DNA of 64,000 bases from Epilithonimonas sp. JDS. Its GTDB lineage: Bacteria > Bacteroidota > Bacteroidia > Flavobacteriales > Weeksellaceae. The stretch covers positions 558,001 to 622,000 of the forward strand of contig NZ_JAJSAX010000001.1 in NCBI RefSeq assembly GCF_021261315.1, read 5' to 3'. Shown here one piece after another: positions 17,679-26,006 of the stretch. A program made the position numbers and the translations under genes. The first letter of the stretch is position 1; each line of letters opens with the position of its first letter. The notes beneath the pieces are model-generated. The model was not told the origin of the DNA. It saw nothing but the letters and a program-made list of their open reading frames with translations, and made no database searches.

Positions 17679-17709
17679 CAAAAATATGAATTATTTATTA
17701 ATTCGCAAA
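17679..17709 (-). promoter_or_regulatory. rpsU promoter (TTTG-N19-TATTTTTG)
   Basis: TATTTTTG (17679-17686) and TTTG (17706-17709) on the minus strand with a 19-base spacer, an exact match to the Bacteroidota consensus, 24 bases before the rpsU ATG. Confidence 0.8.
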
Positions 17710-17762
17710 TTTCTGGAGAGTTATTTTTAAAATTATCAAGAACTTTTTTCATCTAAATAATT

Positions 17763-17830
17763 TTAACGCAAAGTCCGCAGAGATTTTTTGACATTATTGA
17801 AAATATTTTTAAGGTTCGCAAAGGCGTAAA
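17763..17830. repeat. decayed ACGCAAAG-type intergenic repeat
   Basis: AACGCAAAGTCCGCAGAG at the left and TTCGCAAAGGCGTAAA at the right, around an AT-rich middle. I believe similar sequences are common between genes in flavobacteria, but only one copy is visible here. Confidence 0.35.
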
Positions 17831-17913
17831 ACTCATCAAAGAAATAAATCAAACGTTAGGTTCCCTATGGAATGGCAAGATTGTATTTTATACTAAATGT
17901 TGATTGGATGACA

Positions 17914-18024
17914 AACCCCTAGCCCCGATTGCAGTGGAAATCCTTTTTTGCATTTGCTCAACGTTCTAAGTAGAGGGAAATCGTCGGGCAAAAAAGATTG
18001 CAACGGAAAGCGGGAAACAGCTCC
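17914..18024. repeat. structured intergenic element, family A, copy 1
   Basis: It starts with CTAGCCCCGATTGCAGTGG and ends with GATTGCAACGGAAAGCGGG and CAGCTCC. Inside, CTTTTTTGC (17943-17951) pairs perfectly with GCAAAAAAG (17988-17996). The same layout with a different inner stem recurs at 38601-38712, which supports a conserved folded element. Confidence 0.65.
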
Positions 18025-18115
18025 AAAAATAAAATCAATAAAAACTGTTCGATGTAATCAAATAGCTCCAAATAAAAAATCTAAAAAAGCTATTCGACTT
18101 GCGTCAAACAGCTCC
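18016..18115. repeat. three tandem copies of an AAC/TAGCTCC tail, about 46 bp apart
   Basis: AACAGCTCC, AATAGCTCC and AACAGCTCC end at 18024, 18069 and 18115. The second and third are each preceded by an imperfect hairpin (CTGTTCGAT with ATCAAATAG; AGCTATTCGAC with GTCAAACAGCT). Confidence 0.5.
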
Positions 18116-18134
18116 TGAAATATTCTACAAAATA

Positions 18135-18162
18135 AAAACTCCCGAATGAATCCGAGAGTTTT
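18135..18162 (-). terminator. intrinsic terminator after pdhB
   Basis: AAAACTC (18135-18141) pairs with GAGTTTT (18156-18162), just past the pdhB stop. Confidence 0.7.
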
Positions 18163-18165
18163 GTA

Positions 18166-19149
18166 TTATGCTTTGATGTAAAGAGCATTTTTGATCTCTT
18201 CTTTCACTTTTTCCACTTTCGGGAACCACTCTGCGAACAATGGCGCAGAATATGGCGCTGATGCGTCTGGCGTGGTGATTCTTTTGATCGGCGCATCCAA
18301 ATAGTCGAATGCTTTTTGCTGAACCATATAAGTGATCTCGGTAGAGATGCTTGCAAATGGCCAGGATTCTTCCAGAACTACCAATCTGTTTGTTTTCTTT
18401 ACGGACTCCAGAATCGTATCGTAATCCAAAGGACGGATTGTTCTAAGGTCGATCACTTCTACAGAGATTCCTTCTTTTTCCAAGTCTTCTGCAGCTTGCA
18501 AAGCTACTTTCATAATCTTACCCCAAGAAACCAAAGTCACATCTTTTCCTTCTTTCTTGATGTCTGCTTTTCCGATCGGGATGTAATATTCTTCTTCCGG
18601 GATTTCCATTTTGTCACCATACATCTGCTCAGATTCCATAAAGATCACTGGATCATTGTCTTGGATCGCAGATTTCAAAAGTCCTTTTGCATCGTAAGGA
18701 TTGGAAGGAATGATCACTTTGAGACCTGGACAGTTGGCGTACCAGCTTTCGAAAGCCTGAGAGTGTGTTGCTCCCAACTGACCTGCTGAACCTGTAGGAC
18801 CACGGAAAACGATTGGAATATTCCATTGTCCACCTGTCATTTGGTACATTTTCGCAGCGTTGTTGATGATCTGATCGATCGCAACCAAAGAGAAGTTGAA
18901 AGTCATATATTCTACGATCGGACGATTCCCGTTCATTGCCGCGCCTACAGCGATCCCTGTAAAACCAAGTTCCGCAATTGGTGCATCTATGATTCTTTTT
19001 TCTCCGAATTCAGCCAGCATACCTTTGGACGCTTTGTAGGCACCGTTGTATTCTGCAACTTCTTCTCCTACTAGAAAAATGGATTCGTCTTTACGCATTT
19101 CTTCGCTCATAGCCTGAGCAATTACTTCACGAAATGTATATTCCTTCAT
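18166..19149 (-). CDS. pdhB: pyruvate dehydrogenase E1 component, beta subunit
   Basis: 327 residues, full length for E1-beta of the alpha2beta2 type. Family segments include FLVGEEVAEYNGAYK, IIDAPIAELGFTGIAVGAA, EYMTFNFSLVAIDQI, GATHSQAFESWYA and VEVIDLRTIRPLD. With E1-alpha it decarboxylates pyruvate using thiamine diphosphate and hands the acetyl group to E2. The alpha subunit is not adjacent. A single-gene transcript is likely: a terminator follows, and a TACTTTTG -7 element lies 50 bases upstream (19199-19206, minus strand). Confidence 0.94.
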   Translation of the reverse strand: MKEYTFREVIAQAMSEEMRKDESIFLVGEEVAEYNGAYKASKGMLAEFGEKRIIDAPIAELGFTGIAVGAAMNGNRPIVEYMTFNFSLVAIDQIINNAAKMYQMTGGQWNIPIVFRGPTGSAGQLGATHSQAFESWYANCPGLKVIIPSNPYDAKGLLKSAIQDNDPVIFMESEQMYGDKMEIPEEEYYIPIGKADIKKEGKDVTLVSWGKIMKVALQAAEDLEKEGISVEVIDLRTIRPLDYDTILESVKKTNRLVVLEESWPFASISTEITYMVQQKAFDYLDAPIKRITTPDASAPYSAPLFAEWFPKVEKVKEEIKNALYIKA

Positions 19150-19236
19150 TATAATGTAATATTGATTATGAAAATGTTCTTTGTTAAATTTCGAAATACA
19201 AAAGTATTAATTTTTTTATTATCTGCATAACAAAAA

Positions 19237-19256
19237 AGGCTTCCAATTGGAAGCCT
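19237..19256 (-). terminator. terminator after the DUF2147-type gene
   Basis: AGGCTTCC (19237-19244) pairs with GGAAGCCT (19249-19256), loop AATT, with an A-run upstream that is a U-tract on the minus strand. Confidence 0.8.
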
Positions 19257-19276
19257 GTCAATTATCATAAAGATCG

Positions 19277-19693
19277 TTAGTTCACTTTGTGCCAAGTTTG
19301 CGTTTTAACAGCAATTCCCAATACAATGGCTTTTACTTTCAGGACATCACCTTCACGTACGAGCTCTGTTTTGTAAGATTTTCCGTCTTTTGGATTGGTA
19401 ATGGTTCCGCCAGAGAATTCATTCCCATCTTTTGAAAGACCACGGATGATCTCTAATCCGATCAATGGTTTGTTTTTGCGGTCATCTTTGCATTTTACGC
19501 AGTTCGCATTTTCTGGTTTGATCAATAGTTGTACGATCTTCCCGTTGTATTTCCCTTTGGAATCTTTGGAAATCTCTACGATGGATTTTGGTTTTCCGGT
19601 TTCGTCATCGATGGTTTTCCATTTTCCTTCGATCTGAGCGAATGAAAGAACGCCGATGAATGATAAGGCAAATGTTAAAAGTAATTTTTTCAT
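19277..19693 (-). CDS. secreted DUF2147-type protein
   Basis: 138 residues. A signal peptide (MKKLLLTFALSFIGVLSFAQ) precedes a single domain with IEGKWKTIDDETGKPKSIVEI, a CVKC pair, GLEIIRGL and DPKDGKSY-like text (NPKDGKSYKTEL), the pattern of DUF2147. The fold is probably a small lipocalin-like beta-barrel. The function is unknown; it should be periplasmic or outer-membrane associated. It stands alone between pdhB and an LtaS-like gene and has its own terminator. Confidence 0.88.
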   Translation of the reverse strand: MKKLLLTFALSFIGVLSFAQIEGKWKTIDDETGKPKSIVEISKDSKGKYNGKIVQLLIKPENANCVKCKDDRKNKPLIGLEIIRGLSKDGNEFSGGTITNPKDGKSYKTELVREGDVLKVKAIVLGIAVKTQTWHKVN

Positions 19694-19857
19694 TGTCTTT
19701 ATTTTAAGTTTGTTTGTTGTTTGATGTGATTAACTTGTTAACGTTAAATTAATATTGATAAAAATATAAATTAATTTTAAACAAACAAGAATTATTTGCT
19801 ATCCAAAGCATAAATAAAGCCAATTGACAGAATTTTTAAATCTTAAACACCTTTATT

Positions 19858-21777
19858 TTAATACAATTTCCTGTTGATGACGCGATCCATATAATCCTGA
19901 TACCACGCTTTTGTTTTTAGGATTCCGAGTTTTTGTTCTGGATTAAGGTTTTTGCTGAAGAGATTTTTGGATAAGGCCAAATCTGTTTTGTCATAGATTC
20001 CCGTCACATCTTTTCCATCAAAAATGTAAACGTAGTTTCCTATCACAATTTGCTCATTGATGGAATCGGAATGAATGATCATATGACCTTCATTCTTGTC
20101 CGAAACCAAACTTCTGCCCCAACTTCTGATTTTTTTGTTGTAACCAAGCAAGTCAGCCAAAGTTGGATAGATGTCGATTTGTTGGGCGAAACGGTCATCG
20201 ATTCCTTTCAAATTGTATTTTGGATTTGGCGAGAAAAACAAAAGTGGAATCGCAAATCTGTTCATCGCTTTTTGATATTCCTCATAATGGATCTGATTGG
20301 TGTGGTCGGCCGTTATGACAAAAATTGTGTTCTGATACCAAGATTGTCTGCTCGCTGTTTCGAAGAATTTCTTCAAAGCATAATCTGTGTATTGGATTGG
20401 AACGTGGATTTGCAAGGGTCCAGATTTGAATTTATTCTGATATTTCTCCGGAACTTTAAAAGGATCGTGTGATGAAGCCGAAAACATTGTTGACATAAAT
20501 GGTTGCTTTTTCCCAATATTCTTAGCAAAATATTGAAAAAATGGTTCATCCCAAATCGCCCACATTCCGTCGAAGTCCTTGTCATTATTATATTCGTTTT
20601 TTCCAAAATAATTTTTGAAACCCAAAATATTCCCAAAACCTTGAAAACCCATCGAGCCATTTGGCGCGCCGTGGTAGAAACTCGTGTCGTAACCCAAATC
20701 ATTACAAACCGAAACAATCGACTGGATTTTCTGATTGGAATAAGGCGAACTCGTGAAAGCGTCCGTCAAACTGGGAATTCCGGCGAGAACCGAACTCATT
20801 CCGTGGATAGATTGTCTTCCGTTCGCAAACGCATTGGTAAAAATCAGACTTTCTTTTGCCAAACTGTCGAGAAATGGTGTGTAGGAAACAAAATCTCTGA
20901 TGTTCGAATTTCTATTAAAAGCACCAGAATATTCTTTCCCGAAACTTTCCATAATGAAAATGATAACATTTGGTTTCTTCTCAACTTCTCTTTCGTATAA
21001 TTTATAAGGTTTAATTTCTTGGTTAATGAATTTCTCATCAACATAACTAACGAGCTTGAAATTATTTGTATTAATGGTTCTGAAAAAAGAGAAAACGCTG
21101 TTCAAAACAAGATTTCCCTGCAAAGGATTGCTGACGTGTTTGTTGGCATCAACCAGATTAATTGGTCTTGTTGAATGTTTGAAATCGCCACGGATTCCGC
21201 CAACCACCAAAAGTGCGGTCACACACAAAATCACGACAGACGATGCAAAATATTTGATTAAATTCTTTGGTTTCTCTTCTTCAACTTTTACTTTTTTGTA
21301 AAGGAAAACCCAAAAGAGCATCATTAAAATGAAAGAAACAATCACAAACGGATTCTGCACAACCGCATTGAAAAAGACTTTTCCGATATTACTTTCGTTC
21401 TTCGCTACAGAAAAAACCGCGGAAGTCAATCTCGCTTGGCTAAATCGATAATAAATCATATCGCCAAAGTTGAAAGCGTAGGTAATTCCATTCGTGATGA
21501 AGTACCAGAAAAACAGAAATTTCTGATAATTCTTTTTTGTATTAATGACAATCGGAATGATGCTTAACAAAATAAAAACCGAATTCACATAAAGAATCGC
21601 AGTTGTGTCAAACGCAGTTCCGTAATAAGAAAGCTTGAAATATTCGGAAATCCCATCAAACTTCACCAATTCACGATTGAAAAACCAAAACAGGAATCTC
21701 GCGATTTGATAAAAGAAAAACACCAAAAAAAGTCTGTAAACCAAGGCCAAAACTTCCTGCCCTCTCAAATTCTTCAT
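19858..21777 (-). CDS. LtaS-type membrane sulfatase-fold phosphotransferase
   Basis: 639 residues. Five hydrophobic segments in the first 200 residues are followed by an alkaline-phosphatase/sulfatase domain: PNVIIFIMESFGKEYSGAF (metal-binding Glu), NGRQSIHGMSSVLAG (position of the nucleophile, Ser here where Thr is common), FYHGAPNGSMGFQGF and ITADHTNQIH (metal-binding Asp and His). Gram-negative members transfer phosphoglycerol or phosphoethanolamine head groups in the periplasm. The real substrate is unknown. It is divergent from pssA, which makes phospholipid head groups; this may or may not be functional. Confidence 0.85.
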   Translation of the reverse strand: MKNLRGQEVLALVYRLFLVFFFYQIARFLFWFFNRELVKFDGISEYFKLSYYGTAFDTTAILYVNSVFILLSIIPIVINTKKNYQKFLFFWYFITNGITYAFNFGDMIYYRFSQARLTSAVFSVAKNESNIGKVFFNAVVQNPFVIVSFILMMLFWVFLYKKVKVEEEKPKNLIKYFASSVVILCVTALLVVGGIRGDFKHSTRPINLVDANKHVSNPLQGNLVLNSVFSFFRTINTNNFKLVSYVDEKFINQEIKPYKLYEREVEKKPNVIIFIMESFGKEYSGAFNRNSNIRDFVSYTPFLDSLAKESLIFTNAFANGRQSIHGMSSVLAGIPSLTDAFTSSPYSNQKIQSIVSVCNDLGYDTSFYHGAPNGSMGFQGFGNILGFKNYFGKNEYNNDKDFDGMWAIWDEPFFQYFAKNIGKKQPFMSTMFSASSHDPFKVPEKYQNKFKSGPLQIHVPIQYTDYALKKFFETASRQSWYQNTIFVITADHTNQIHYEEYQKAMNRFAIPLLFFSPNPKYNLKGIDDRFAQQIDIYPTLADLLGYNKKIRSWGRSLVSDKNEGHMIIHSDSINEQIVIGNYVYIFDGKDVTGIYDKTDLALSKNLFSKNLNPEQKLGILKTKAWYQDYMDRVINRKLY

Positions 21778-21798
21778 TTTGCAAAATTACGAAAAGTG

Positions 21799-21872
21799 GG
21801 AAGTCAGATGATGGAAGATGGAAGTTTTTCCACACACCTGAAAAACTTCCACCTTCCAACCTCCATCCTCCA
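21799..21872. repeat. paired heptad tracts forming a foldback
   Basis: Seven-base steps GGAAGTC, AGATGAT, GGAAGAT, GGAAGTT (21799-21826) are followed by the complementary type ACTTCCA, CCTTCCA, ACCTCCA, TCCTCCA (21845-21872). The perfect core GGAAGTTTTTC/GAAAAACTTCC makes a hairpin. It lies between the divergent LtaS-like and pssA genes. Confidence 0.6.
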
Positions 21873-21894
21873 ACTATTTTCCTATTTTTGTGAT

Positions 21895-22638
21895 ATGAAT
21901 TTCATCAAAAACAACCTTGCCAACGCATTTACTTTAGGGAATCTTTTCTCGGGTTGCGTTGGGATTGTTCATCTCATTTCGGGCGATTACCAAACCACAG
22001 CGATTTGCATTATTATCTCATTGGTTCTCGATTTTTTCGACGGTTTTATTGCAAGAGCTATGAATTCCAGCAGTAATCTGGGCGGACAATTGGATTCCCT
22101 GGCAGATATGGTAAGTTTTGGATTTCTGCCTGGCGTTGCGATGATGAAAATGCTTGAACCTTTTGGCAATCAATTATTCGGACTCGAATTACCTTTTGAA
22201 ATTAAATATTTTGGATTCTTGATTACACTTTTTTCTTGTCTTAGATTAGCAATTTTCAATTTGGACGATGACCAAAAATATTATTTTAAAGGTTTGAATA
22301 CACCAAGTAATACAGTTTTGGTTTTCGGATTGTACTATCTATATGAGATTTATGGATCAAAAAACTCAGAATCCTCCTCTCAATTTTTTGATTTTCTTTT
22401 TGAAAACAGCCATTTATTTTTACTTATTATTACAATCATTTCTTCGGGGCTTTTGATTAGCCCAATCAAGATGATTGCGATGAAATTCAAATCAAAACAA
22501 TTAAAAGATAATTACCCAAAACTGGCTTTGCTGATTGGCGGAATTTTGATTTTATTAATATTCAAAACAGTCGGAATTCCTTTAATCATCATCTATTACA
22601 TTTTGATTTCATTGGTATTTCAAAAGCAATTGAAGTAG
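21895..22638 (+). CDS. pssA: CDP-diacylglycerol--serine O-phosphatidyltransferase
   Basis: 247 residues from the ATG at 21895; a longer frame upstream runs through the heptad repeats and is not credible. The CDP-alcohol phosphotransferase motif is complete: D46, D49-G50, A53-R54, G63, D67, D71. About seven hydrophobic segments make it an inner-membrane protein. It joins CDP-diacylglycerol and serine to phosphatidylserine, the precursor of phosphatidylethanolamine. The size and the NxxTLGNLFSG start fit the PssA group (type II) rather than PgsA. Confidence 0.92.
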   Translation: MNFIKNNLANAFTLGNLFSGCVGIVHLISGDYQTTAICIIISLVLDFFDGFIARAMNSSSNLGGQLDSLADMVSFGFLPGVAMMKMLEPFGNQLFGLELPFEIKYFGFLITLFSCLRLAIFNLDDDQKYYFKGLNTPSNTVLVFGLYYLYEIYGSKNSESSSQFFDFLFENSHLFLLIITIISSGLLISPIKMIAMKFKSKQLKDNYPKLALLIGGILILLIFKTVGIPLIIIYYILISLVFQKQLK

Positions 22639-22640
22639 TC

Positions 22641-22717
22641 GGAAGATGGATGCTGGAAGATTTTCAATTCGGAAACAATTAAAATATAACATTAAAACTT
22701 CGGACATCAGACTTCCG
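22641..22717. repeat. heptad-periodic intergenic tract
   Basis: GGAAGAT, GGATGCT, GGAAGAT (22641-22661), then after 35 bases ACTTCGG, ACATCAG, ACTTCCG (22697-22717). It occupies most of the gap between pssA and the exonuclease gene. Confidence 0.55.
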
Positions 22718-22730
22718 ACAAAGAAAAATT

Positions 22731-23495
22731 ATGAATCTCAAACTATATAAACCACTTTGCGTTTTCGATTTGGAAACGACTGGAACCAACGTTGGCAAAG
22801 ACAGAATCGTGGAAATCTGCATCCTGAAAGTCAATCCGGACGCATCACGAGAAAGCAAAACCTGGAAAGTAAATCCAGAAATGCCCATCCCTAAAGAATC
22901 GTCCGCCATCCACGGAATCTACGATGAAGACGTTGTCAACGCACCAACTTTCAAAGAAATCGCACCAAAAATTATGGAGATGATTTCGGGAACAGATTTG
23001 GGTGGTTTCAATTCCAACCGTTTTGATGTGCCACTTTTAGCAGAAGAACTTTTGCGCGCTGGTTTGGATTTCGATTTGAGCAAATTCAAATTGGTGGATG
23101 CACAAACCATCTATCACAAAATGGAACCGAGAAATCTTTCTGCCGCGTACAATTTCTATTGTCAAAAAACTTTGGAGAACGCGCATTCTGCGGAAGCTGA
23201 TGTTTTGGCGACTTTCGAAGTTTTGGATGCACAAGTTGGACAATACCAAGATTTGCCCAATGACGTTGCCGGATTGAGCGATTTCTCTTTTCACAGCAAG
23301 TTTGCAGATTTGGCTGGAATGATTCATTTCAATGATAAAGACCAGGAGATTTTTGCTTTTGGAAAATATAAAGGACAAGTTGTTAAAGAAGTTTTCCAGA
23401 AAGATATTGGCTATTACGGTTGGCTTCAAAGTGCTGATTTTCCTCTTTATACGAAGAAGATATTTACGAAAATCCAATTGAAATCTAGGTTTTAA
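22731..23495 (+). CDS. DEDDh 3'-5' exonuclease (DnaQ-like)
   Basis: 254 residues. The exonuclease domain shows motif I with Asp13 and Glu15 (VFDLETTG), HGIYDEDV and FNSNRFDVPLLAEEL (Exo II), and AHSAEADVLATFEVLD (Exo III with its His). The C-terminal 55 residues (FAFGKYKGQVVKEVFQKDIGYYGW) match a small domain often found on such proteins (DUF3820-like). It probably trims DNA or RNA 3' ends. It is much shorter than full Pol III polymerases and is a stand-alone epsilon-like protein. Confidence 0.9.
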   Translation: MNLKLYKPLCVFDLETTGTNVGKDRIVEICILKVNPDASRESKTWKVNPEMPIPKESSAIHGIYDEDVVNAPTFKEIAPKIMEMISGTDLGGFNSNRFDVPLLAEELLRAGLDFDLSKFKLVDAQTIYHKMEPRNLSAAYNFYCQKTLENAHSAEADVLATFEVLDAQVGQYQDLPNDVAGLSDFSFHSKFADLAGMIHFNDKDQEIFAFGKYKGQVVKEVFQKDIGYYGWLQSADFPLYTKKIFTKIQLKSRF

Positions 23496-23584
23496 TTAAA
23501 TTACCAATGTAAAAATCTAACAACGTAAGAATTTGAAATTATGATTGTTACTTTGTTCTACTGATAAATTGTTACATTAATATT

Positions 23585-24193
23585 ATGAAAATAATCTGCG
23601 TAGGAAGAAATTACGGCGAGCACGCCAAAGAATTGGGAAATGACATTCCGGAAGATCCAGTGATCTTTATAAAACCTGATACCGCCATCTTGAAAAAAGG
23701 TTCAGATTTCTACATTCCCGAATTTTCTGATGACATCCATTACGAACTGGAAGTGGTTTTGAAAATCTCAAAAGGTGGAAAATATATTCAAAAAGAAAAT
23801 GCAGGAAATCATTATGACGAAATTGGTTTGGGATTGGATTTCACGGCGAGAGATTTGCAAACCAAGCTGAAAAATAAAGGTTTGCCTTGGGAATTGGCGA
23901 AAGGTTTTGATGGTTCGGCGGTGGTTTCAGATTTTGTTTCGAAAGACAATTTTGATTTGAAGAACCTCGGTTTTTCATTGATCAAGAACAATGAGAAAGT
24001 TCAGGATGGAAACACAAGCGAAATGATTTTCAGTCCCGAGGATATCATTGCTTTTGCATCTCAATATTTCACATTGCGCGTTGGCGATTTGATCTTCACA
24101 GGAACGCCAAAAGGTGTTGGAAAAGTTTCTGAGAATGATCTGCTGGAAGCTTATTTGGAAGATAAAAAATTATTCTCCTTAAAAATTCAATAG
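23585..24193 (+). CDS. fumarylacetoacetate hydrolase-family protein
   Basis: 202 residues, a single FAH domain. GRNYGEHAKELGN, the metal ligands Glu54 and Glu56 (HYELEVVL) and Asp85 (GLDFTARD), the Lys in LAKGFDGSAV and FTGTPKGVG near the end are visible. Small members act as acylpyruvate hydrolases or oxaloacetate decarboxylases. The substrate cannot be told from sequence; no catabolic neighbours are present. Confidence 0.9.
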   Translation: MKIICVGRNYGEHAKELGNDIPEDPVIFIKPDTAILKKGSDFYIPEFSDDIHYELEVVLKISKGGKYIQKENAGNHYDEIGLGLDFTARDLQTKLKNKGLPWELAKGFDGSAVVSDFVSKDNFDLKNLGFSLIKNNEKVQDGNTSEMIFSPEDIIAFASQYFTLRVGDLIFTGTPKGVGKVSENDLLEAYLEDKKLFSLKIQ

Positions 24194-24261
24194 ATATTTA
24201 TCAGCTGCAACATTGTAATAATGGCTAAATTTTTGTACTTTGTAGACTATAAACTTAGATT

Positions 24262-24705
24262 ATGAAAAAAATTATTTTACCCGTAGATTTTTCCGATAGT
24301 TCAAATAAATTAGTTGATTATGCCATCAATTTTGCGAAAGATGTGAATGCCGAAATCCATTTGATTCACGTCGCGGCTACAGATATTGGTTTTGTGATCG
24401 GCGATATGGGTTTCCAATACTTCCCGGAAGTTGAGGAAAATGAAATTAAATATGAATTGAAGGAACTTAATAAACTTCAAGAAAAGATTGTTGCAAACGG
24501 CGTTACCTGCAATCATATTCTGAAACAAGGGATTGCAGGCGACACAATTTTGGAATTCGCTGATTCACAAAATGCAGATTACATTGTGGTTGGATCTCAC
24601 GGAAGAAGCGGTGTTTACGACGTTTTCATCGGAAGTTTGACTAAAGAAATTACTAAAAAGTCTAAGATTCCGGTTTTGGTTGTTCCTTGCCATGATGAAG
24701 AATAG
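24262..24705 (+). CDS. universal stress protein, UspA family
   Basis: 147 residues, one Usp domain. It opens with KKIILPVDFSDSSNKLVDYA and ends with the ATP-binding loop VGSHGRSGVYDVFIGSLTKE, matching G-x2-G-x9-G-S/T, so it should bind ATP. Cytoplasmic. Such proteins respond to starvation and redox stress, though targets differ. A heptad tract and a strong terminator follow. Confidence 0.93.
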   Translation: MKKIILPVDFSDSSNKLVDYAINFAKDVNAEIHLIHVAATDIGFVIGDMGFQYFPEVEENEIKYELKELNKLQEKIVANGVTCNHILKQGIAGDTILEFADSQNADYIVVGSHGRSGVYDVFIGSLTKEITKKSKIPVLVVPCHDEE

Positions 24706-24717
24706 TTCAGAAAAAAA

Positions 24718-24745
24718 TTAGATGTCCGTATTTAGAAATTAGATT
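24718..24745. repeat. heptad-periodic tract (TTAGATG type)
   Basis: Four consecutive 7-mers: TTAGATG, TCCGTAT, TTAGAAA, TTAGATT, between the usp stop and its terminator. Confidence 0.55.
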
Positions 24746-24762
24746 CCGACTCAAAATAAAAG

Positions 24763-24797
24763 AACCCGCAATTAAAAGCTAATTGCGGGTTTTTTAT
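24763..24797. terminator. bidirectional terminator after usp
   Basis: A perfect 12-bp hairpin (24763-24774 with 24780-24791) followed by T6. Confidence 0.9.
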
Positions 24798-24813
24798 TAT
24801 ATAATCAATTTAT

Positions 24814-25047
24814 TTAACCTTCGTTTTTATAAATCTTTGGATCGTAATATGGATTCTTACCTTCTGTTGGTGAGAAGTAATCTTTGTCTTTTTGAGCTCC
24901 AAGAGTTACAACCAAAATATAACACCAGTAGCAGAAAAACCCCATTGCTACAAGAAATAACACCCAATTCAGAACATTGCCGAAGAGTCTGTAAAATCCG
25001 AAAGACCATTTGAAAGCTGCACTTAATGCTAACCAGAAAGATGTCAT
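24814..25047 (-). CDS. small membrane protein of unknown function
   Basis: 77 residues from the ATG at 25047 (MTSFWLALSAAFKWS). The longer reading from 25107 would enter the divergent neighbour's start region and is rejected. One strong transmembrane segment (NWVLFLVAMGFFCYWCYILVVT, about 26-47) is followed by a polar tail with several Tyr and Lys. I think it matches a small Bacteroidota family (possibly DUF6341) that neighbours DUF6427-type proteins. Divergent from the next gene. Confidence 0.75.
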   Translation of the reverse strand: MTSFWLALSAAFKWSFGFYRLFGNVLNWVLFLVAMGFFCYWCYILVVTLGAQKDKDYFSPTEGKNPYYDPKIYKNEG

Positions 25048-25088
25048 ATTTTCTTTTTTTAAATTAACTTTGCACAAATTTATAAAAA

Positions 25089-25994
25089 ATGTTTCGATTA
25101 CTTTCAAAAGAAAGCAATATTTTTTCTGTTCCGGCGTACATTGGATTTTTGTTTTTGATTTTCCTTTCCCTTAACTTATTAGATTTCAAAAACATAACCT
25201 TATTTTCGACGATTATTACATTCACCGGAATCAGTCTGGGATATTTTTTATTCAATGCGATTGCATTAAACCAATTTTCTCACCTTCCGTTACTGCTTTA
25301 TACGCTTTTTGTAGTTGCATTCTACGATGGCACGATAGATTTGGGATTGGCAATCACATTCCTTACAAGCTCCATTTTATTGTTGATTTTGACCAGTCAG
25401 AATGATCAGCTAAGGAAAAGTTCGTTTATGCTAGTTGGTGCTATTTTGGCATTTACATTTCTTGTTTTCCCACCCAGCTGGCCGATGGCAGTTTTTGTAA
25501 TTTTCCATATTATCGGGACTTCAGGTAGAATTGGACTTAACATGTTCCGGCTTTTGTTTGGCGCTATTTTGATTGTGCTGAGTTATTTCGGCGTGATGCA
25601 TCTGATTCATTTCACGACTTGGGACAGTTCGTACTTTCCATTTTCAAGTTCATTTGAAATGTTGAAAAGTTATTACCCGCTCTATATTTTAGTTCCAATC
25701 GCGTTGATGATCATCTACTCCTTCTCAGATCATTTCAAACATTATAATGAGAAAAGCCCGATCAGCAGGTACAAATACACTTTTGTTCTGGTTTTCTCTC
25801 TGGCACAATTGATTACGATCATTTTCTACATGGGAAACAATTATGAATATCTTCTACTTTTAGCTTTGCCTGTAAGCATCATTATCAGTAGAATGCTTCG
25901 TTTCTTACCTAAATACTGGATGCAGGAATTGGGACTTTGGATCGTTGTTTTTTGCTTGGCAGCATTTAAAATCGCTAATTTTGCACAATATTAA
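25089..25994 (+). CDS. polytopic membrane protein, DUF6427-like
   Basis: 301 residues with about nine hydrophobic helices and few charged loops. The start MFRLLSKESNIFSVPAYIGF and the pairing with a small single-helix membrane protein and a DUF3109-type gene suggest the family I know as DUF6427 in Flavobacteriia. No catalytic motif is visible. Function unknown. It is followed 12 bases later by the DUF3109-type gene, so the two are likely co-transcribed. Confidence 0.8.
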   Translation: MFRLLSKESNIFSVPAYIGFLFLIFLSLNLLDFKNITLFSTIITFTGISLGYFLFNAIALNQFSHLPLLLYTLFVVAFYDGTIDLGLAITFLTSSILLLILTSQNDQLRKSSFMLVGAILAFTFLVFPPSWPMAVFVIFHIIGTSGRIGLNMFRLLFGAILIVLSYFGVMHLIHFTTWDSSYFPFSSSFEMLKSYYPLYILVPIALMIIYSFSDHFKHYNEKSPISRYKYTFVLVFSLAQLITIIFYMGNNYEYLLLLALPVSIIISRMLRFLPKYWMQELGLWIVVFCLAAFKIANFAQY

Positions 25995-26006
25995 AATTGA
26001 TGAAGA

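Larger units (their letters stand above)
17656..18165. other. intergenic region with promoter and repeated elements
   Basis: About 510 bases. It holds the rpsU promoter, a decayed repeat (17763-17830) with ACGCAAAG and CGCAAAGGCG motifs, a structured element at 17914-18024 with a three-step repeated tail to 18115, and the pdhB terminator. No gene is supported. Confidence 0.7.

Noticed and set aside
21706-21894. N-terminal extension of pssA
   Set aside because: It lies in heptad repeats and antisense to the LtaS-like gene; the family motif spacing fits the start at 21895.
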